A stretch of 64,000 nt of DNA, taken from the NCBI GenBank assembly GCA_964030475.1, contig CAXIPT010000011.1, positions 2,631,938-2,695,937 of the forward strand. Reading direction: 5' to 3'. Within the stretch, counting starts at the first letter, position 1. Each line of letters starts with the position of its first letter. Both the position numbers and the translations under genes were made by a program. Under the pieces are notes generated by a model, which was given only the letters and a program-made list of their open reading frames with translations, was not told the DNA's origin and made no database searches. This DNA is from Tethya wilhelma. Its lineage: Eukaryota > Porifera > Demospongiae > Tethyida > Tethyidae. This document shows positions 11,647 to 22,649 of the stretch, piece after piece.

Positions 11647-12291
11647 ATTAAGGCCTGGGTCAAATAATTAAGGGGAAAAATTATGCAAAATTGAAATAGC
11701 TCTTTAATTATCACCATGGAAACATAGGTGAATAATCTTGCACCTATCTTGAACATTTTGGAAAAAAATTGTGTCATGTGACTTCATTAATATTCATAAA
11801 ATTAATAATTTAATTAAACGGTCAAGAAGAACTGTTGCCATGGCAACCAAATTTTGTCATCGTCTAATTAATCATACCTTAAATCTCCATGGGGATAGCA
11901 AAATACGTATCTAGGTCCGAGATACGATACATTTTCCATATAATGCACACCTGCCGATTTCTCCATCATCAACCAATCAACGAAATTTTTTCCCCATGAG
12001 GATTATGAACGTTCATGGTGATAATTAACTCTTGTGAAAGTTTGGTTGCCATAGCAACTAATTAACTTGACCGTTTTTTTAATTATTCATGAGTTTGGGT
12101 GTTTTATTGAAAACTCATTAAATACATAAATATTCATCATTTTGACATAAAATTTTGGTTACATGAAAAAATAAGATTAAATTTTCTTATGATATCAAAA
12201 TATTTTGGATATACCTTTTCACATGCTGTAAAATGAGGATTGTTTTAGGCAATTTTTTAATGAAATTTCTACTGACCCGGGCCTTAAGTGC
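11647..12291. mobile_element. Family zeta TIR element, copy 1, with X-box-like palindromes
   Basis: Ends are AAGGCCTGGGTCA (11649) and its inverted partner TGACCCGGGCCTT (12277-12289). A second, inner pair of inverted arms occurs: ttaattaaacggtcaag with GTTGCCATGGCAACC (about 11812-11850), and GGTTGCCATAGCAAC with acttgaccgttttttt (about 12048-12080). No coding capacity. GTTGCCATGGCAAC matches the RFX X-box consensus. Related copies are at 14213 and 38005, and a distant one near 34190. Confidence 0.7.
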
Positions 12292-13075
12292 GCAAAGACA
12301 GACCAAGAGGACATGAAAATAAGCATCAAGAGATGAGTTGGGCGAGTCTCAGGAATTCTTTCTTCAGATAAAGGATGAAGATTGGGGTGGTGAATTCGTA
12401 GAAGTCAGCGAATCTCAGATATTCAAAGATAGAGTATAGTGAGAGTTCAAGTCATTTAAATATATAATTTTTTGAAATGAAATATGTTATTTTAGTAAAA
12501 TATATAGTGTTCTTTAGACCACCACTGAGAATGTGAGCATTACAGGAGGAAGTGAACAGACATAGTGTCTCCAATGAATTCTATCAATCCTCCTCCACCC
12601 TATACACCATCATCCTCTTCAAGTCATTAGATGTCAGTTTCAAACACCTCTAGATCTTCAAGCTGTGGTTTCAGATCAATTCAAATGTACAGATGAGTCA
12701 GACAACAAGTACGTCTTTTCAGTACGGCCTTCCTGTTTGACGATAGGGAAGCATATAAACTGTTTAAAACCGCTCTAAGCTACTTTGCACCACAAATAAA
12801 CTACAACAGCAATCTTCTATGAGGAAACAACAACCGACTTTATAGCATCTAATTTTTGTTTTACTTTACAGATTAACATCTGTGGTGGGCATTCCTGTTT
12901 TGATATACTACGTCAGTAAGCCCAAAGCCATGGACAAAACTAAAGCCACTCGTTAACTCCAAGCAGGCTGTGAATTGTTAAATTCTCTTATCTTCTCTCT
13001 TATTAATATATAACACATAAAAATCAATTGATATATAGCACAAATTGATATAATAGCACATTAAAATTGTGACGT
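12292..13075. other. No secure gene; scattered coding-like pieces
   Basis: A plus-strand stretch near 12720-12830 reads FDDREAYKLFKTALSYFAP and may be an exon of something upstream of the next ORF, but stops on both sides prevent a call. Confidence 0.3.
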
Positions 13076-13774
13076 ATGAGTGGGCTTCCTGATTTGGTTG
13101 AGACAGCCATCTCTGCAGCTGTGGCATCTGGTGATAAACTCTCCTGGAAAATCCAAAAGAATGGTACCTTAATTCAGCTAGTCTGGAAACCTGCACTACC
13201 TGCTGCACCTAGTTCAATGCCAGATATTTCTGAGGTGGGATTGAATTGGAAACCATCAACTGCTTCTGAAGATAGACAGTTGATTCGGCCACGAACAAGA
13301 AGAAACCCTCCATCTCGTAAGCGTAGAAATGCTCTTCGTTTGGCTAAATTTCTTGATAGGAAAGGAAACTTGAAATGGCCAGTGGCTGAATTTGGATCTG
13401 TTGGTGTTGCTGGATCTCCAGCAAGCCTGAACCTGAAACAGCCATAGTCAGATTTAGCTTCAGCAATGTCTTATCATGAGTCGAGTGATGTTGCTGGATC
13501 ACTTACAGTTGTGTCATCTCCTTGTTTTGATGTCAATTCACTGAGACAGACTGCAACTGTAAATCCTAGTTCTGTGTCTCCATCTAGTCATACAAAGTCT
13601 CTGTGTTCTAAAGAAGTTGCGGAATCTGTTTCACTTTTGCCTGAAGTACTAAGCAACACTAGTGTTACGTTTGAAGCTAGAGATAATTCTGCTGGGTTAT
13701 TGGTCTATTCTAAAGGTTCCTTGGGCTTGTCGAAGTGGATAACTGTCCTTGCCACTTCTCCAGTGGTAAAGTGA
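13076..13774 (+). pseudogene. Gag-like/ORF1-like protein, two adjacent ORFs
   Basis: ORF 13076-13447 starts MSGLPDLVETAISAAVASGD, contains KNGTLIQLVWKP and a strongly basic patch (RTRRNPPSRKRRNALRLAKF), and stops at 13447. A second ORF in another phase (13466-13774, MSYHESSDVAGS) is rich in Ser, Thr and Val and could be the tail after a frameshift. The same two landmarks occur in a relic at 19300-18507 on the other strand, which shows this is a repeated family and not a single-copy gene. The basic patch suggests nucleic-acid binding, as in gag or ORF1 proteins of retroelements; I cannot assign a superfamily. No reverse transcriptase is adjacent. Confidence 0.45.
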
Positions 13775-13924
13775 AAGAATTTGATGTTTATGACTGAAGG
13801 ATGTTTCGTTTGCTCTGTGTGATAAGACTCCATGTCTCTGTACATCATATGGTGCTTCGGGTAAATCGTAAACACCAATAGCTAAGAAGACTAGATCTCG
13901 TCTGTGTGGTAATAATAGATAATA

Positions 13925-14150
13925 TTACAAGTGAAAAAACAACATTGGAAATGTAATAAGACACAGGAATTGCTAAATCGTTAAAAGAACGCAAACAAGA
14001 TGGAATGGCTGTTAGAGTGTGTGCAGAATTCTTCCTGTATAGGCTGCATTTAACAATCTCCTTATTGAGTCTCTCATTTTGCCCACAGGAAGAATTCCTT
14101 ACACACTCTAACAGCCATTCCATCTTGTTTGCGTTCTTTTATACATACTG
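13925..14150. mobile_element. Foldback family beta, copy 1
   Basis: Left arm (about 13946-14040, landmarks acattggaaatgtaat, aacgcaaacaagatggaatg, gaattcttcctgt) is followed by a loop (gggctgcatt-like, 14041-14088) and the inverse arm at 14089-14141. The right arm stops after gcgttctttt, so the outer part is missing. No coding. Confidence 0.8.
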
Positions 14151-14212
14151 AATGCTGTTTCCATATCCATGCCACACCAATATTGCCTTTACTAAGATCA
14201 CTGTGGACTTTC

Positions 14213-14472
14213 TAAGGCCTGGGTCAGCTGCTGAGCACAATTTTAACCTTATTAGTATTTGAAGCTACAATATCTTCTTAATAAAATTTAATTGTAATTT
14301 CTCCTTGAAACTGAATGACCTATAACTACTTGGCCAAATGTTATCAATTGGCATTAAAATTGGGTCACGTGATTTAGGAATAACAGTCAGGCGGTTACGG
14401 TTTTAGGGTTGCTATGGCAGATCAGTGCGTGATAATTAACAATTCTTCTGGGGCGTCTTGAAATATAATATT
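14213..14472. mobile_element. Family zeta element, copy 2 (truncated)
   Basis: Starts AAGGCCTGGGTCAG, shares taccttatt/atcttcttaa blocks and a GTTGCTATGGCAG relic of the X-box-like palindrome with the copy at 38005. It ends where the alpha repeat copy 2 begins, so its right end is lost. Confidence 0.6.
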
Positions 14473-15008
14473 ATTCCCAGTATGGTAGTACTGGGTACAC
14501 AGGAATGGCACGGATGGCTCATTAGTGCAATACAAACATTCATGCAAATAACTCTGCAAAAACTGATCGCTTAGCACTAAAAGGCTTCTTAAGCTACTAT
14601 TTAGCTCTTTCTCTTTCTAATGAGCCCAAAAACATGGCTTAAAACCATGCTAAAGTAACATGCCAAACCTCCAATTTTCTCCATTTCTTCTTCTTCTTCT
14701 TCTTCTTCTTCATTCACTTTTAGAAGCTGATTCTTGAACGAATGAACTTGTTTTCTTTCGGGACAGTTGCTTTTGCCATCGGTTTTTAGCACCTCTCATT
14801 GAGTAGCTAGATACAAGGTGAAAAGCGCCTCCTCCATATGGCTGCCATTAATTTCTACACTCATGCATAATTCATTAGCTTCTAGAAAATTTGAATTGAG
14901 GACCCTTTCCACACACAAAAGTGTGCGTTATTTGAAATTAAATGCACTGAAGTTGCCAGGAACTATTTTGTGATGCCCGGTTGCTCTTTTTAAGAGATGA
15001 ATCAGGAC
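14473..15008 (+). mobile_element. Hairpin-end repeat family alpha, copy 2
   Basis: Starts attcccagtatggtagtactg and follows the family consensus for about 535 bp: (CTT)n tract near 14688-14710, gattcttgaacgaa, cctcctccatatgg, and gatgaatcaggact. At that last landmark the homology is broken by the poly-T of a SINE. No ORF. Confidence 0.85.
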
Positions 15009-15335
15009 TTTTTTTTTTTTAAGTGCCTCTTTGGGTTTACCACAATTGTGGCTAACGAGGGCCTGCAATTAGCCTAAGGCTAATAAACGCAGGTCCCCTG
15101 GGACCGACAGCTTTACATCCCCTCCGAAGGATGCGGTGAAATTCACCTCCTCATTTTTTGGGGTATTTGTTTCTTTCCCATTTTCGGTAGAGCTGAGTCA
15201 ACTCCTAGGCAGAGCTCAAAAGAGAAAATGGGAAAGAAACAAATACCTGCGGCACTGGAGGGACTCGAACCGCCTACCCGAGGGTTGGGAGTCAGAGTCA
15301 TTGTTAGACTAGCCACCAGGCTACATTTGGGAACA
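15009..15335 (-). mobile_element. tRNA-derived SINE
   Basis: Read on the minus strand it starts near 15335 with a tRNA-like head: A-box-like TGGTGGCTAGTCT (near 15318-15306) and a perfect B box GGTTCGAGTCC (15271-15261). A body follows containing an internal inverted repeat (tttctttcccattttc at 15170-15185 against gaaaatgggaaagaaa at 15224-15239) and the block GACCGACAGCTTTACATCCC. It ends in an A tail, seen as 12 T at 15009-15020. The A and B boxes are the internal RNA polymerase III promoter. The head is too altered for a working tRNA. The SINE sits exactly at the broken end of alpha copy 2, which suggests insertion there. Confidence 0.8.
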
Positions 15336-16849
15336 TACAATAGAAAGCTCATATTTGATGAGGATATAAAGAATATATCTTGTCAATTTTATTTTTTGTT
15401 TTGCCAGGCTTTAAGTGTGCAGTGATAGATTCTATACTTTTTTTTAGGTCTCACTTCAGTCTGTTTATCTTTGTTGAATACATTCTGATCATTATGTTCA
15501 AATTACAAAAAGGTGGTCCTCTCTTGCCTTATCTAAAAATTTGTAGGTAATGGTTTCTATGCCACAGACTGACCAATTTGTAGACTGGTACCAAAGACTT
15601 CAGCTTTTCAGCAGACAGATTGGTACACCAGTCTTTCACTTCTTTCTGAAGAAGCAGCCAGCTTAGATCAGAGTGAACATATGGGAAAGCGATCCACAAA
15701 ACCATCACTAACAATGAGAGAATGGAATGCTGGATGAAGGGAAGAGGTTTCAAAAAGGCTGCAGTACAAAAACAGGCCTTGTGAAGCTGCTGTTTTACTG
15801 CCTGAATTTTAAAAGGAAAAATGCAGTCAACTGATACAAATTATACATGATGATACACAAGACAATCCTTATATATAGTTCCGTGCATGCATCGAGACTA
15901 TAAACACCAGCCATAATTTTCCATTAACATGAGAGGAGGTGTATATGAAAGTAATACTAGTGGGATCAAAATCATCAGGGGGCGAGCCTGAGGAAGAATT
16001 GTGTTGTGTAGTAACAAAGCCAATATTCTGCATGCGTGTGCTAGCTAGTACGCATGTGCATATGTATACGTGGAATTGTGGATGTGCATAGTGTGTTCCA
16101 GCAGCTCCCTGTCTACAAATAAGTACATTGAAGCTATCAGGCCATCGTGGCAAACAGGATACAAAGCTCATTATGTCTTGTGGTAAGTTGATGACACCGA
16201 GAGCACTCAGATAGATTAAAATGTTGCATGCTTGGAAAAAGTTCACCCTGACATGTCATACAATCATGTGCTACTAGTCATTGTCGTTTCATTGAGTAGC
16301 CCAGATTAGTGGAAGTACAATTGGTGCAGTATGAGTTTGTGGGTTACTTTCACTACTATGACTCATTGCTCTCCTACTTCCGCTTTTCAGCAACATGCCA
16401 CCTGTTCTCTCTTGATCTTTCTGTTGTTGTTTCACTGTACTCTCCTCTTACTTTTGCTTCAGCATGCCATATATATGCTCTCAACTAATCTTCTTCTTCA
16501 TTTGTGTGAAGCACATTAATATTATTATTATTGTTAGAATTATATAATTTACAGGTACCGTACATTGTTTGGATTCTATGTATTTTATTGGTATTAAATT
16601 TTGCTGAAAATGCATGCAGCCAAAGTGTTTACATTATTACACATGATGTATACGTTGCTTGTACCTTCTTAGTGATATTCTTTGCAGTTTGTTCCATAAC
16701 ACTATGGTTGCACAAGTACATGATGTAATGGCTAGCTTTGCACCCTGACCTATGAATTATTTTCGTCACGGTCGGTTGGTTGCTTACATGAAAACCAATT
16801 CACTCACCAGAATATTGGGGCTCGCCCCAATAAAAATTATTTCATGCAT
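15336..16849. other. No recognisable gene
   Basis: Several ORFs of 60-125 codons on both strands (for example minus 16246-15869) have low-complexity or biased composition and no motif I can name. Confidence 0.4.
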
Positions 16850-17415
16850 CAACTTGATTGGAGACTTGCCGGGAGTCTTGTCTCGGGACTTGATTGAAAA
16901 GTATTGTATTGGAACTTGATTGGGAACTTGCCACGGGACTTGCCACGAGTGTTGTCTCGAGTCTTGTTTCAGGACTTGATTGGGACTTGCCACTAGTCTT
17001 GTCTCTTTTGGGGACTTGCCAGGAGTCTTGTTTCGGGACTTGATTGGGAACTTGCCACGGGACTTGCCACGAGTGTTGTCTCGAGTCTTGTCTCAGGACT
17101 TGATTGGGACTTGCCACTAGTCTTGTCTCTTTTGGAGACTTGCCACAAGACTTGATTAGGGACTTGCCACGACTCAGGACTTAATTGGGGACTTGCCACG
17201 GGACTTGTCTCAGGACTTGATTGGGACTTGCCACTAGTCTTGTCTCAGGACTTGATTGGGGACGTCTTGTTTCGGGACTTGATTGGAGACTTGCCACAAG
17301 TCTTGTATTGGAACTTGATTGGGGACTTGATTAGGGACTTGTCAGGACTTAATTGGGGACTTGCCAAGAGTCTTTTCTCCCCAGAACTTGCCAGGAGTCT
17401 TGTCTTGGGAATTAG
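16850..17415. repeat. Minisatellite, GGGACTTGCCA / GGACTTGATTG units
   Basis: More than thirty imperfect units of 11-18 bp built on the core GACTTG, such as gggacttgccacgagtcttg and tcaggacttgattgg, grouped in higher-order blocks of about 110-150 bp (compare 16915-17010 with 17045-17130). All three minus-strand frames remain open over long parts (QVPWQVPNQVP-type, SQSSPETRLETTL-type), because unit lengths keep stops out. This is repeat-driven and not evidence of a gene. Confidence 0.9.
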
Positions 17416-17555
17416 CTTGGGATCTGCTGAGAGTCTTCACTGTAGAATAACCACGACCCACAGTCTTAACTGTAGACTTGATGCAAGACTTGACAGGTAA
17501 CTTGGCGTGGATCTTTCTGGACAAGGTGACTGTAGAGAGCCTGTCAGTGACTAGC

Positions 17556-17996
17556 TTAGCCTTGACTGAAGACCAGAGGTATGTGCTCCTGTTTCTTTGG
17601 GGTAGAAGTTAAAACATAGCTCAGTGAAGTAGTAACATCAGAGGCCTCCTTATCACTCCATTCAAGACCAATATTTAATATAAATGTATATAAGGTGGTG
17701 TTACAACAGCAACATACAATAGCTATTGGATCATTTGGGTGACCAATGCCATGAAAGTCAAGCTCAGCATGGGCATCTATGCTGATGATGCTATGTGATG
17801 ACAAACAGTGCATCATAAGGTGTACCATGGAGCCCATATACATTTGTAGCCCACTAATGAGTGGAGTGATGATGTGGTTGGAGTATATTGACAAGGGACT
17901 TGTTAGGTAAACTTTCTTTGGAATCAATGCATCAATAATTATACTGATGAGGACATCATGATGTATGTTAATTATATACATACCTAGCCTCGACAC
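17556..17996 (-). CDS. Unrecognised ORF of 146 codons
   Basis: Open from 17996 to 17556. The middle reads SIISIDAHAELDFHGIGHP and the end TSLSYVLTSTPKKQE. It has hydrophobic stretches, a CCCC cluster and no domain I know. It follows the minisatellite directly and may be chance. Listed because it is the longest unexplained frame in this part. Confidence 0.2.
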   Translation of the reverse strand: MSRLGMYIINIHHDVLISIIIDALIPKKVYLTSPLSIYSNHIITPLISGLQMYMGSMVHLMMHCLSSHSIISIDAHAELDFHGIGHPNDPIAIVCCCCNTTLYTFILNIGLEWSDKEASDVTTSLSYVLTSTPKKQEHIPLVFSQG

Positions 17997-18506
17997 TGTT
18001 TGTCAGAAATGCAACTTGGCCATCTATAGAGAACAATGAAACCATATACCAACCTAATAAAATTAATGACATGAAAGTACCTTGTAAATTCCTAAAAAAC
18101 CGATTTGGTACATCACTCCGAGGTACATGAATGGTTTCTCACTTCACCACATTTTTAGTCAATTGTGTAAACAACTAACTTTTTGGACAGAAAAAATTGA
18201 TTTGTGCTGGTCAAGCTTCTATGAATGGAGCTTTCGGAAGTGTGTTCTATGCCAATTCCATCCAATTTATTTAATAGCTCCTTCAGGATTACAGCCACTC
18301 AAGAGAACTGTTTACTTCTAAAGTATCACAAGAACTTATAAAGCACGCAACATCATAAATGTATATGCTGATATTATTCAATCAAAATTAATTATTTGAT
18401 ATACACTCCAACAGAAGCAGCAAAGGGTGTGGTGGGGAGAAGGAACCACTACACGGAAAAGTCTCATATGCTGAACATTTATAAAATTAAGTCTCTAAAT
18501 TGATAT
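17997..18506. other. No gene seen
   Basis: Short ORFs only, including a 64-codon plus-strand frame at 18127-18321 with no recognised features. Confidence 0.4.
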
Positions 18507-19300
18507 TCAATACTCTCCAGACATCCTGTAATCGTTCCCAGTTGCAAAAAAGTACGTAAAATTAGAGGAATGCTTGGCAATAAAGTAAGTCTTCATTCCA
18601 TATTCCTGAATTACACATTCACTTTCCTTCATGGATTGATTAATGGTGACCATTGATCTTTCATGCAATGCCATCTCATACTGATTGCACCGTACATAAT
18701 CGGCATGATGCTGCATGACAATGTCCGTAAGAAGCTGTAACACAACACTAGAAGAACATGCCTTGTTGACAATACCATGACTTCGAGTTCGTGTAGCATC
18801 AGGTGCATCATCAATAGAGCTCTCAAGCTCAGAAACCAGAGAACTGCTATGACTGCTAGAAATCTTATCCAGACTTGAAGATTTCTAATACCTTCAACAC
18901 ATGGTAAATCATCATAAACTTGGAGTAGAGCACATACAGGAATCCTTGGATTTCACAGTAGTACAGAAGGCCCAAAAGACGTGGCACTTTGCTGGACCAG
19001 GGCCTCAGGCTGAGCTGAATGACAGTGGAGGGACTCCTGCTCAGTGGCACAGTTTCTAGTATATGTAGGTTTGTTGAGTCTGCTTAGCATCAATACAGTT
19101 CTGAAGACGCAGAGCATCTCTACGCTTTTGAGAGGAGATTTAGAACTGCAATTAGAGCCCACTGATTTGTTGTTCAGTTTGTTGGGCCTCCAAACAAGCT
19201 GAACCAGCAGACCGCTACCATTTTGATAAAAAGATTACGACCACAAGTGAGCGCAGACTCAATAACAATGGCTACCTGCTTTCCAGCCTCCATTATCTAT
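18507..19300 (-). pseudogene. Second gag-like relic, paralogue of 13.1 kb
   Basis: On the minus strand from 19291: MEAGKQVAIVIESALTCGRN, then after a frame change LLVQLVWRPN and, in a third phase, SSQKRRDALRLQNCIDAKQ. These match the landmarks IQLVWKP and RKRRNALRLAKF of the ORF at 13076. A frame downstream at 18743-18507 (LLTDIVMQHHADYVRCNQYE) has plausible protein composition but is not matched at 13 kb. At least three frame changes make it a relic. It supports a repeated retroelement-like family. Confidence 0.45.
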
Positions 19301-19841
19301 ATAGCATGCACATGGTCAATACAATCAGATCGTGGTCAATGATCTACAGTTACTTTCACAATCGACTAACATTATTATTCATCCCATAATGCAGAACATA
19401 GTTGATGACATCCCAGCAATTTCTATGCTTGCATGCATGTACTAACCAGCTCTTGGTAAATTTTGTCAAGACCATGGCAGAGTCTTAGATCAAAACAAAC
19501 CATTCTAACAGATATTCAAGGCTTCTTGGCATATTGCGGAGAGGTAGTAATCGCGATTCTGAGCTGGTCTTTCTTTATTGTGACTTAAACTTATTACTAC
19601 CTCTCTAATCTACCTCTCCTGTAATAGGAGCAGTTGACTAGCTGAAGTGTAGTCAATCAAATGTTATCATTCTCTGTGATTCCAGTAATGCATTGACAAC
19701 TTTTCAGAATCTGTGACACTATTATTATAATGAATACAGTATTATACACCATATGACAATTATACTAGTACAGGTCTATCAGCTGCCGAATCACAGGGTA
19801 TCATAAATCATGAATAATTGTGTGTGTGTGTGTGTTTGTGT

Positions 19842-19914
<73 letters not shown>

Positions 19915-20690
19915 TGTGTCAGCCTGTATGGACCTTGCTACTTGATGAGTTAAAGTGCACATGACATAATTAGACCACTCCAAGTGGTATAGTGTTGTGA
20001 ACGGCCACAGCCTAAAAAAATATTTAACATAACTATATAATTATATTTGTTGTTTTGTGTACTATGTCAGTCACCCAATCAAGTTTTCTTTATTATTGTC
20101 AATTGGCTATTTGGATCATTACTACCGATGATTTAAGGGATATGTTCCTTGCATATGATAACATGTGCAATCTATGTAGACTGAATATCACACTTAATCC
20201 CATACCACTTCTTTCATTACAATGGCCCCTACACTATATACCCTTTGCTACTGCAACAACTTTAGTGCTACCTTCAGCAATACTACTGCTAGCCACCTAG
20301 TACTTCAACAAGAAGCTTTAGATCTCAACTACAAGCTTACGATCACGTCAATTATGTAGATCTGGTTGACTTCTAGCTTAGCTAATACTTATTTGAGACC
20401 ATCACCACAATTATAGTTAGATATATCATTTGCTCCATTTATAAAGCCTGGAATCCATAGTTTGATCTTTGAATGGCTGCTTGGAATTTAATTACATTAC
20501 TTTGATTGGTACTTTACTGCATACTTGTAACAGATGGTGTGGATATGGCCTGAAAATATGAGCACCAACAATAATCTTAAGAGGCAGTAAGGCATGTTAC
20601 TTTGGGGATCAACACTGAATAGGGGTTAAGGCAATTCCAGTGAATCATTGCCTATATTGAATACTTGGTTCATTCAAACAGATCTGGCTC
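19301..20690. other. No gene; GT microsatellite at 19820-19910
   Basis: The stretch contains a long (GT)n tract, broken once by tttgtgtttacat near 19837-19850 and ending GCGCGCATGTGTG. The minus-strand ORF across it is an artefact of the dinucleotide repeat. Confidence 0.6.
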
Positions 20691-20832
20691 TTTGAACACA
20701 AGGTAGTGACATTCTTGTTTTTTTTTTTCTTATCAAATCTTGCTAAGATTATACAACCTGGTGTAGACCCTCCTCCAATGTGCAGAGAGAGAGAGGGTCT
20801 AGCAAAGGTCACATTTTCATTGACCAATCAGA
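20691..20832. repeat. Inverted-repeat element with AGACCCTC / GAGGGTCT arms, copy 1
   Basis: Contains tgaacacaaggtagtgacat and, 55-120 bp on, gtagaccctcctcc...gagagagagagggtctagcaaagg. The same two blocks occur in reverse arrangement at 27656-27790. It is a small repeat of unknown class upstream of the RecQ-like relic. Confidence 0.5.
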
Positions 20833-20949
20833 TTTAACTATCCAAATTCTGGATAGTAATTTACACGTGGGTGGTGAGGAACTGCTCACGCTAAATTTTT
20901 CATAGCGCGTGGGACTCAGTCATGGCTTTTTTTCTGAAGTGGAATCAAA

Positions 20950-22510
20950 GTGTCACGCTTGAGTGTTGATTTGTCTATTACTAGAGGGTTTGAGCGTCTA
21001 GGTTATTTGTCAGTGAAAAATGAACAAAGAGAAGCTACTTTTTCTGTTTTGTTTGGCTATGACTGCTTCGTAACATTCCCTACTGGATATGGAAAATCAG
21101 CCGTGTTTCATCCATTGCCCCTGTGTGCAGAGTTTTTACTCCGACGTTTTTGTGCAGAAACATCATGCATACCCCAATATTATCGTCGTCTCTCCTCTAG
21201 TAAGTTTGATGGAAGACCAAGCTACAGAAAAATGGGATTCACACAGCCTTTCAATTAAAGGATGACACGCCAACTGGGGATCAACACACCTATTCTGTAG
21301 TCCTGAAGCTTTGCTGGTTAGTCCAAGGTGAAGAAAGTATTTACTTGAGAATGAGAATTTTGTGGACAGTGTTATGGCCATTGCAGTGGATGAGGCACAC
21401 TGTAGTGAGCCTGAGTGCATACAAATGTTCTAATTAATGGTCACCTTAATACATGACATTGTATGATCTTCCACAGGGGTGAGCAGTTTTGAATCGTGTA
21501 TGCTCATTTTGCACAGTTGAGATCATTCATACCTACAGATACACCATTCATTGCATTGACAGCAACAGCATCAAAGTCAACACAGACAGTAATTACACAA
21601 AGTCTCCGTCTTGTGTTAGTCCTGATCATTGTAATGTATACTACTCGGTAGAAAAGGTGTCTGTTCGTGACATTACTATATCATTCAACCCCGAAGACCA
21701 TTGTGTTTTGTTGCTAAATTGCTGCATGTATGAAGTTATACAAGCATTTCCTAACTTCTGTTCGGAAAGATAGCTACGAGCCAAAGGAGTCACCACCATG
21801 TAAAGAGAATCGTCTTTTCGCAATATTGTGTTGATGACAGTGATTTTCAGAGAATATTATTTCACTAGGATTCTTTTCTCAACTGTAGCCTTTTGGGATG
21901 GGAGTAGACATACCTAACATTCGCAGAGTTGTACATTACGGTCCATCAGGTGATATTGAGAGTTACTTTCAAGAAAGTGGCCATGGAGGACGTGATGGTA
22001 AAATGTCCAGAGCAATTTTGTATCTGAATCGAGGGAGTCTCCTCGGCTATGTGGACAAAAGTATGAAAGCATACTGTAAACTTAAACATTCTACAAATGA
22101 CAACAAGAAAATTCAGTATGACCATATTATGTGTTGCGATCATTGTGCTAAAGACTGTACGTGTGATAAACATCATGAATACTTGCCACCAACAATAGTT
22201 TCTGACGTAGGTGAAGATCGGTTTGTTCGTGATGAAGCCCGTGCTCCACCAAGGTCTGTAACACAAGAACAAAGGGAGCTCCTTGGTGTTAACTGGTAGA
22301 ATTACACTCCAGTATAATATCCTCTGTTGGAGAGGTTTCTTTGTACATTGGATCTGATATAGCTTGTGGTTTACCAATGTCAAGCATTCGACATGTGAAT
22401 AACTGCCAAGACATTCACTGTATATCTGATTTGGAAGAACTTTGTGGAGGGTGGAATTATGCAGATAAAATTATGTGTATAATTCAATCCATGTTTGAAA
22501 CATAAACAGC
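20950..22510 (+). pseudogene. RecQ-like DNA helicase pseudogene
   Basis: First frame (20950-21258) has the RecQ N-terminal region: LGYLSVKNEQREATFSVLFG (motif 0) and FVTFPTGYGKSAVFHPL (Walker A, GYGKS). In a shifted frame IAVDEAHCSEP at about 21380 is motif II (DEAH). NVYYSVEKVSVRDITISFNP at about 21634-21693 matches the domain linker, and YEPKESPPCKENRLFA follows near 21770. From 21899 the frame is good: MGVDIPNIRRVVHYGPSGDI (motif V), ESGHGGRDGKMSRAIL (motif VI; the usual Arg of GRGGRDG is His), then a zinc-binding part CCDHCAKDC. A tail to about 22500 (SDIACGLPMSS, ISDLEELCGG) follows after a stop at 22297. Several frameshifts and loss of the region between motifs II and IV show it is dead. 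RecQ proteins unwind DNA 3'-5' using ATP. Confidence 0.85.
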
Positions 22511-22649
22511 TAGAAATCATATAATTATTAAACAAATATAACATTATGGCACTGTTTCTATATTATTCATCTATGATGAATGATTTTTCCCTTACAATAG
22601 GTTTATATTTTCAGGTCCTGCTCAGTTACTTCAACTTTGCAACTATGTT

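Noticed and set aside
15246..15325. Possible functional tRNA gene on minus
   Set aside because: The B box is perfect but the acceptor stem and D arm do not pair, and the sequence continues into a SINE body with an A tail.
15869..16246. 125-codon minus ORF
   Set aside because: No domain or repeat relation; length is within chance for this AT content.
16784..17199. Three overlapping minus ORFs rich in QVP, SPETRLETTL and similar peptides
   Set aside because: Direct product of the GACTTG minisatellite; no start context or conserved domain.
19801..19983. ORF of HTHT-type repeats on minus
   Set aside because: Translation of a GT/CA microsatellite.
20055..20300. 81-codon plus ORF upstream of the RecQ-like relic
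   Set aside because: Not matched to the RecQ N-terminus and in no shared repeat; likely chance.
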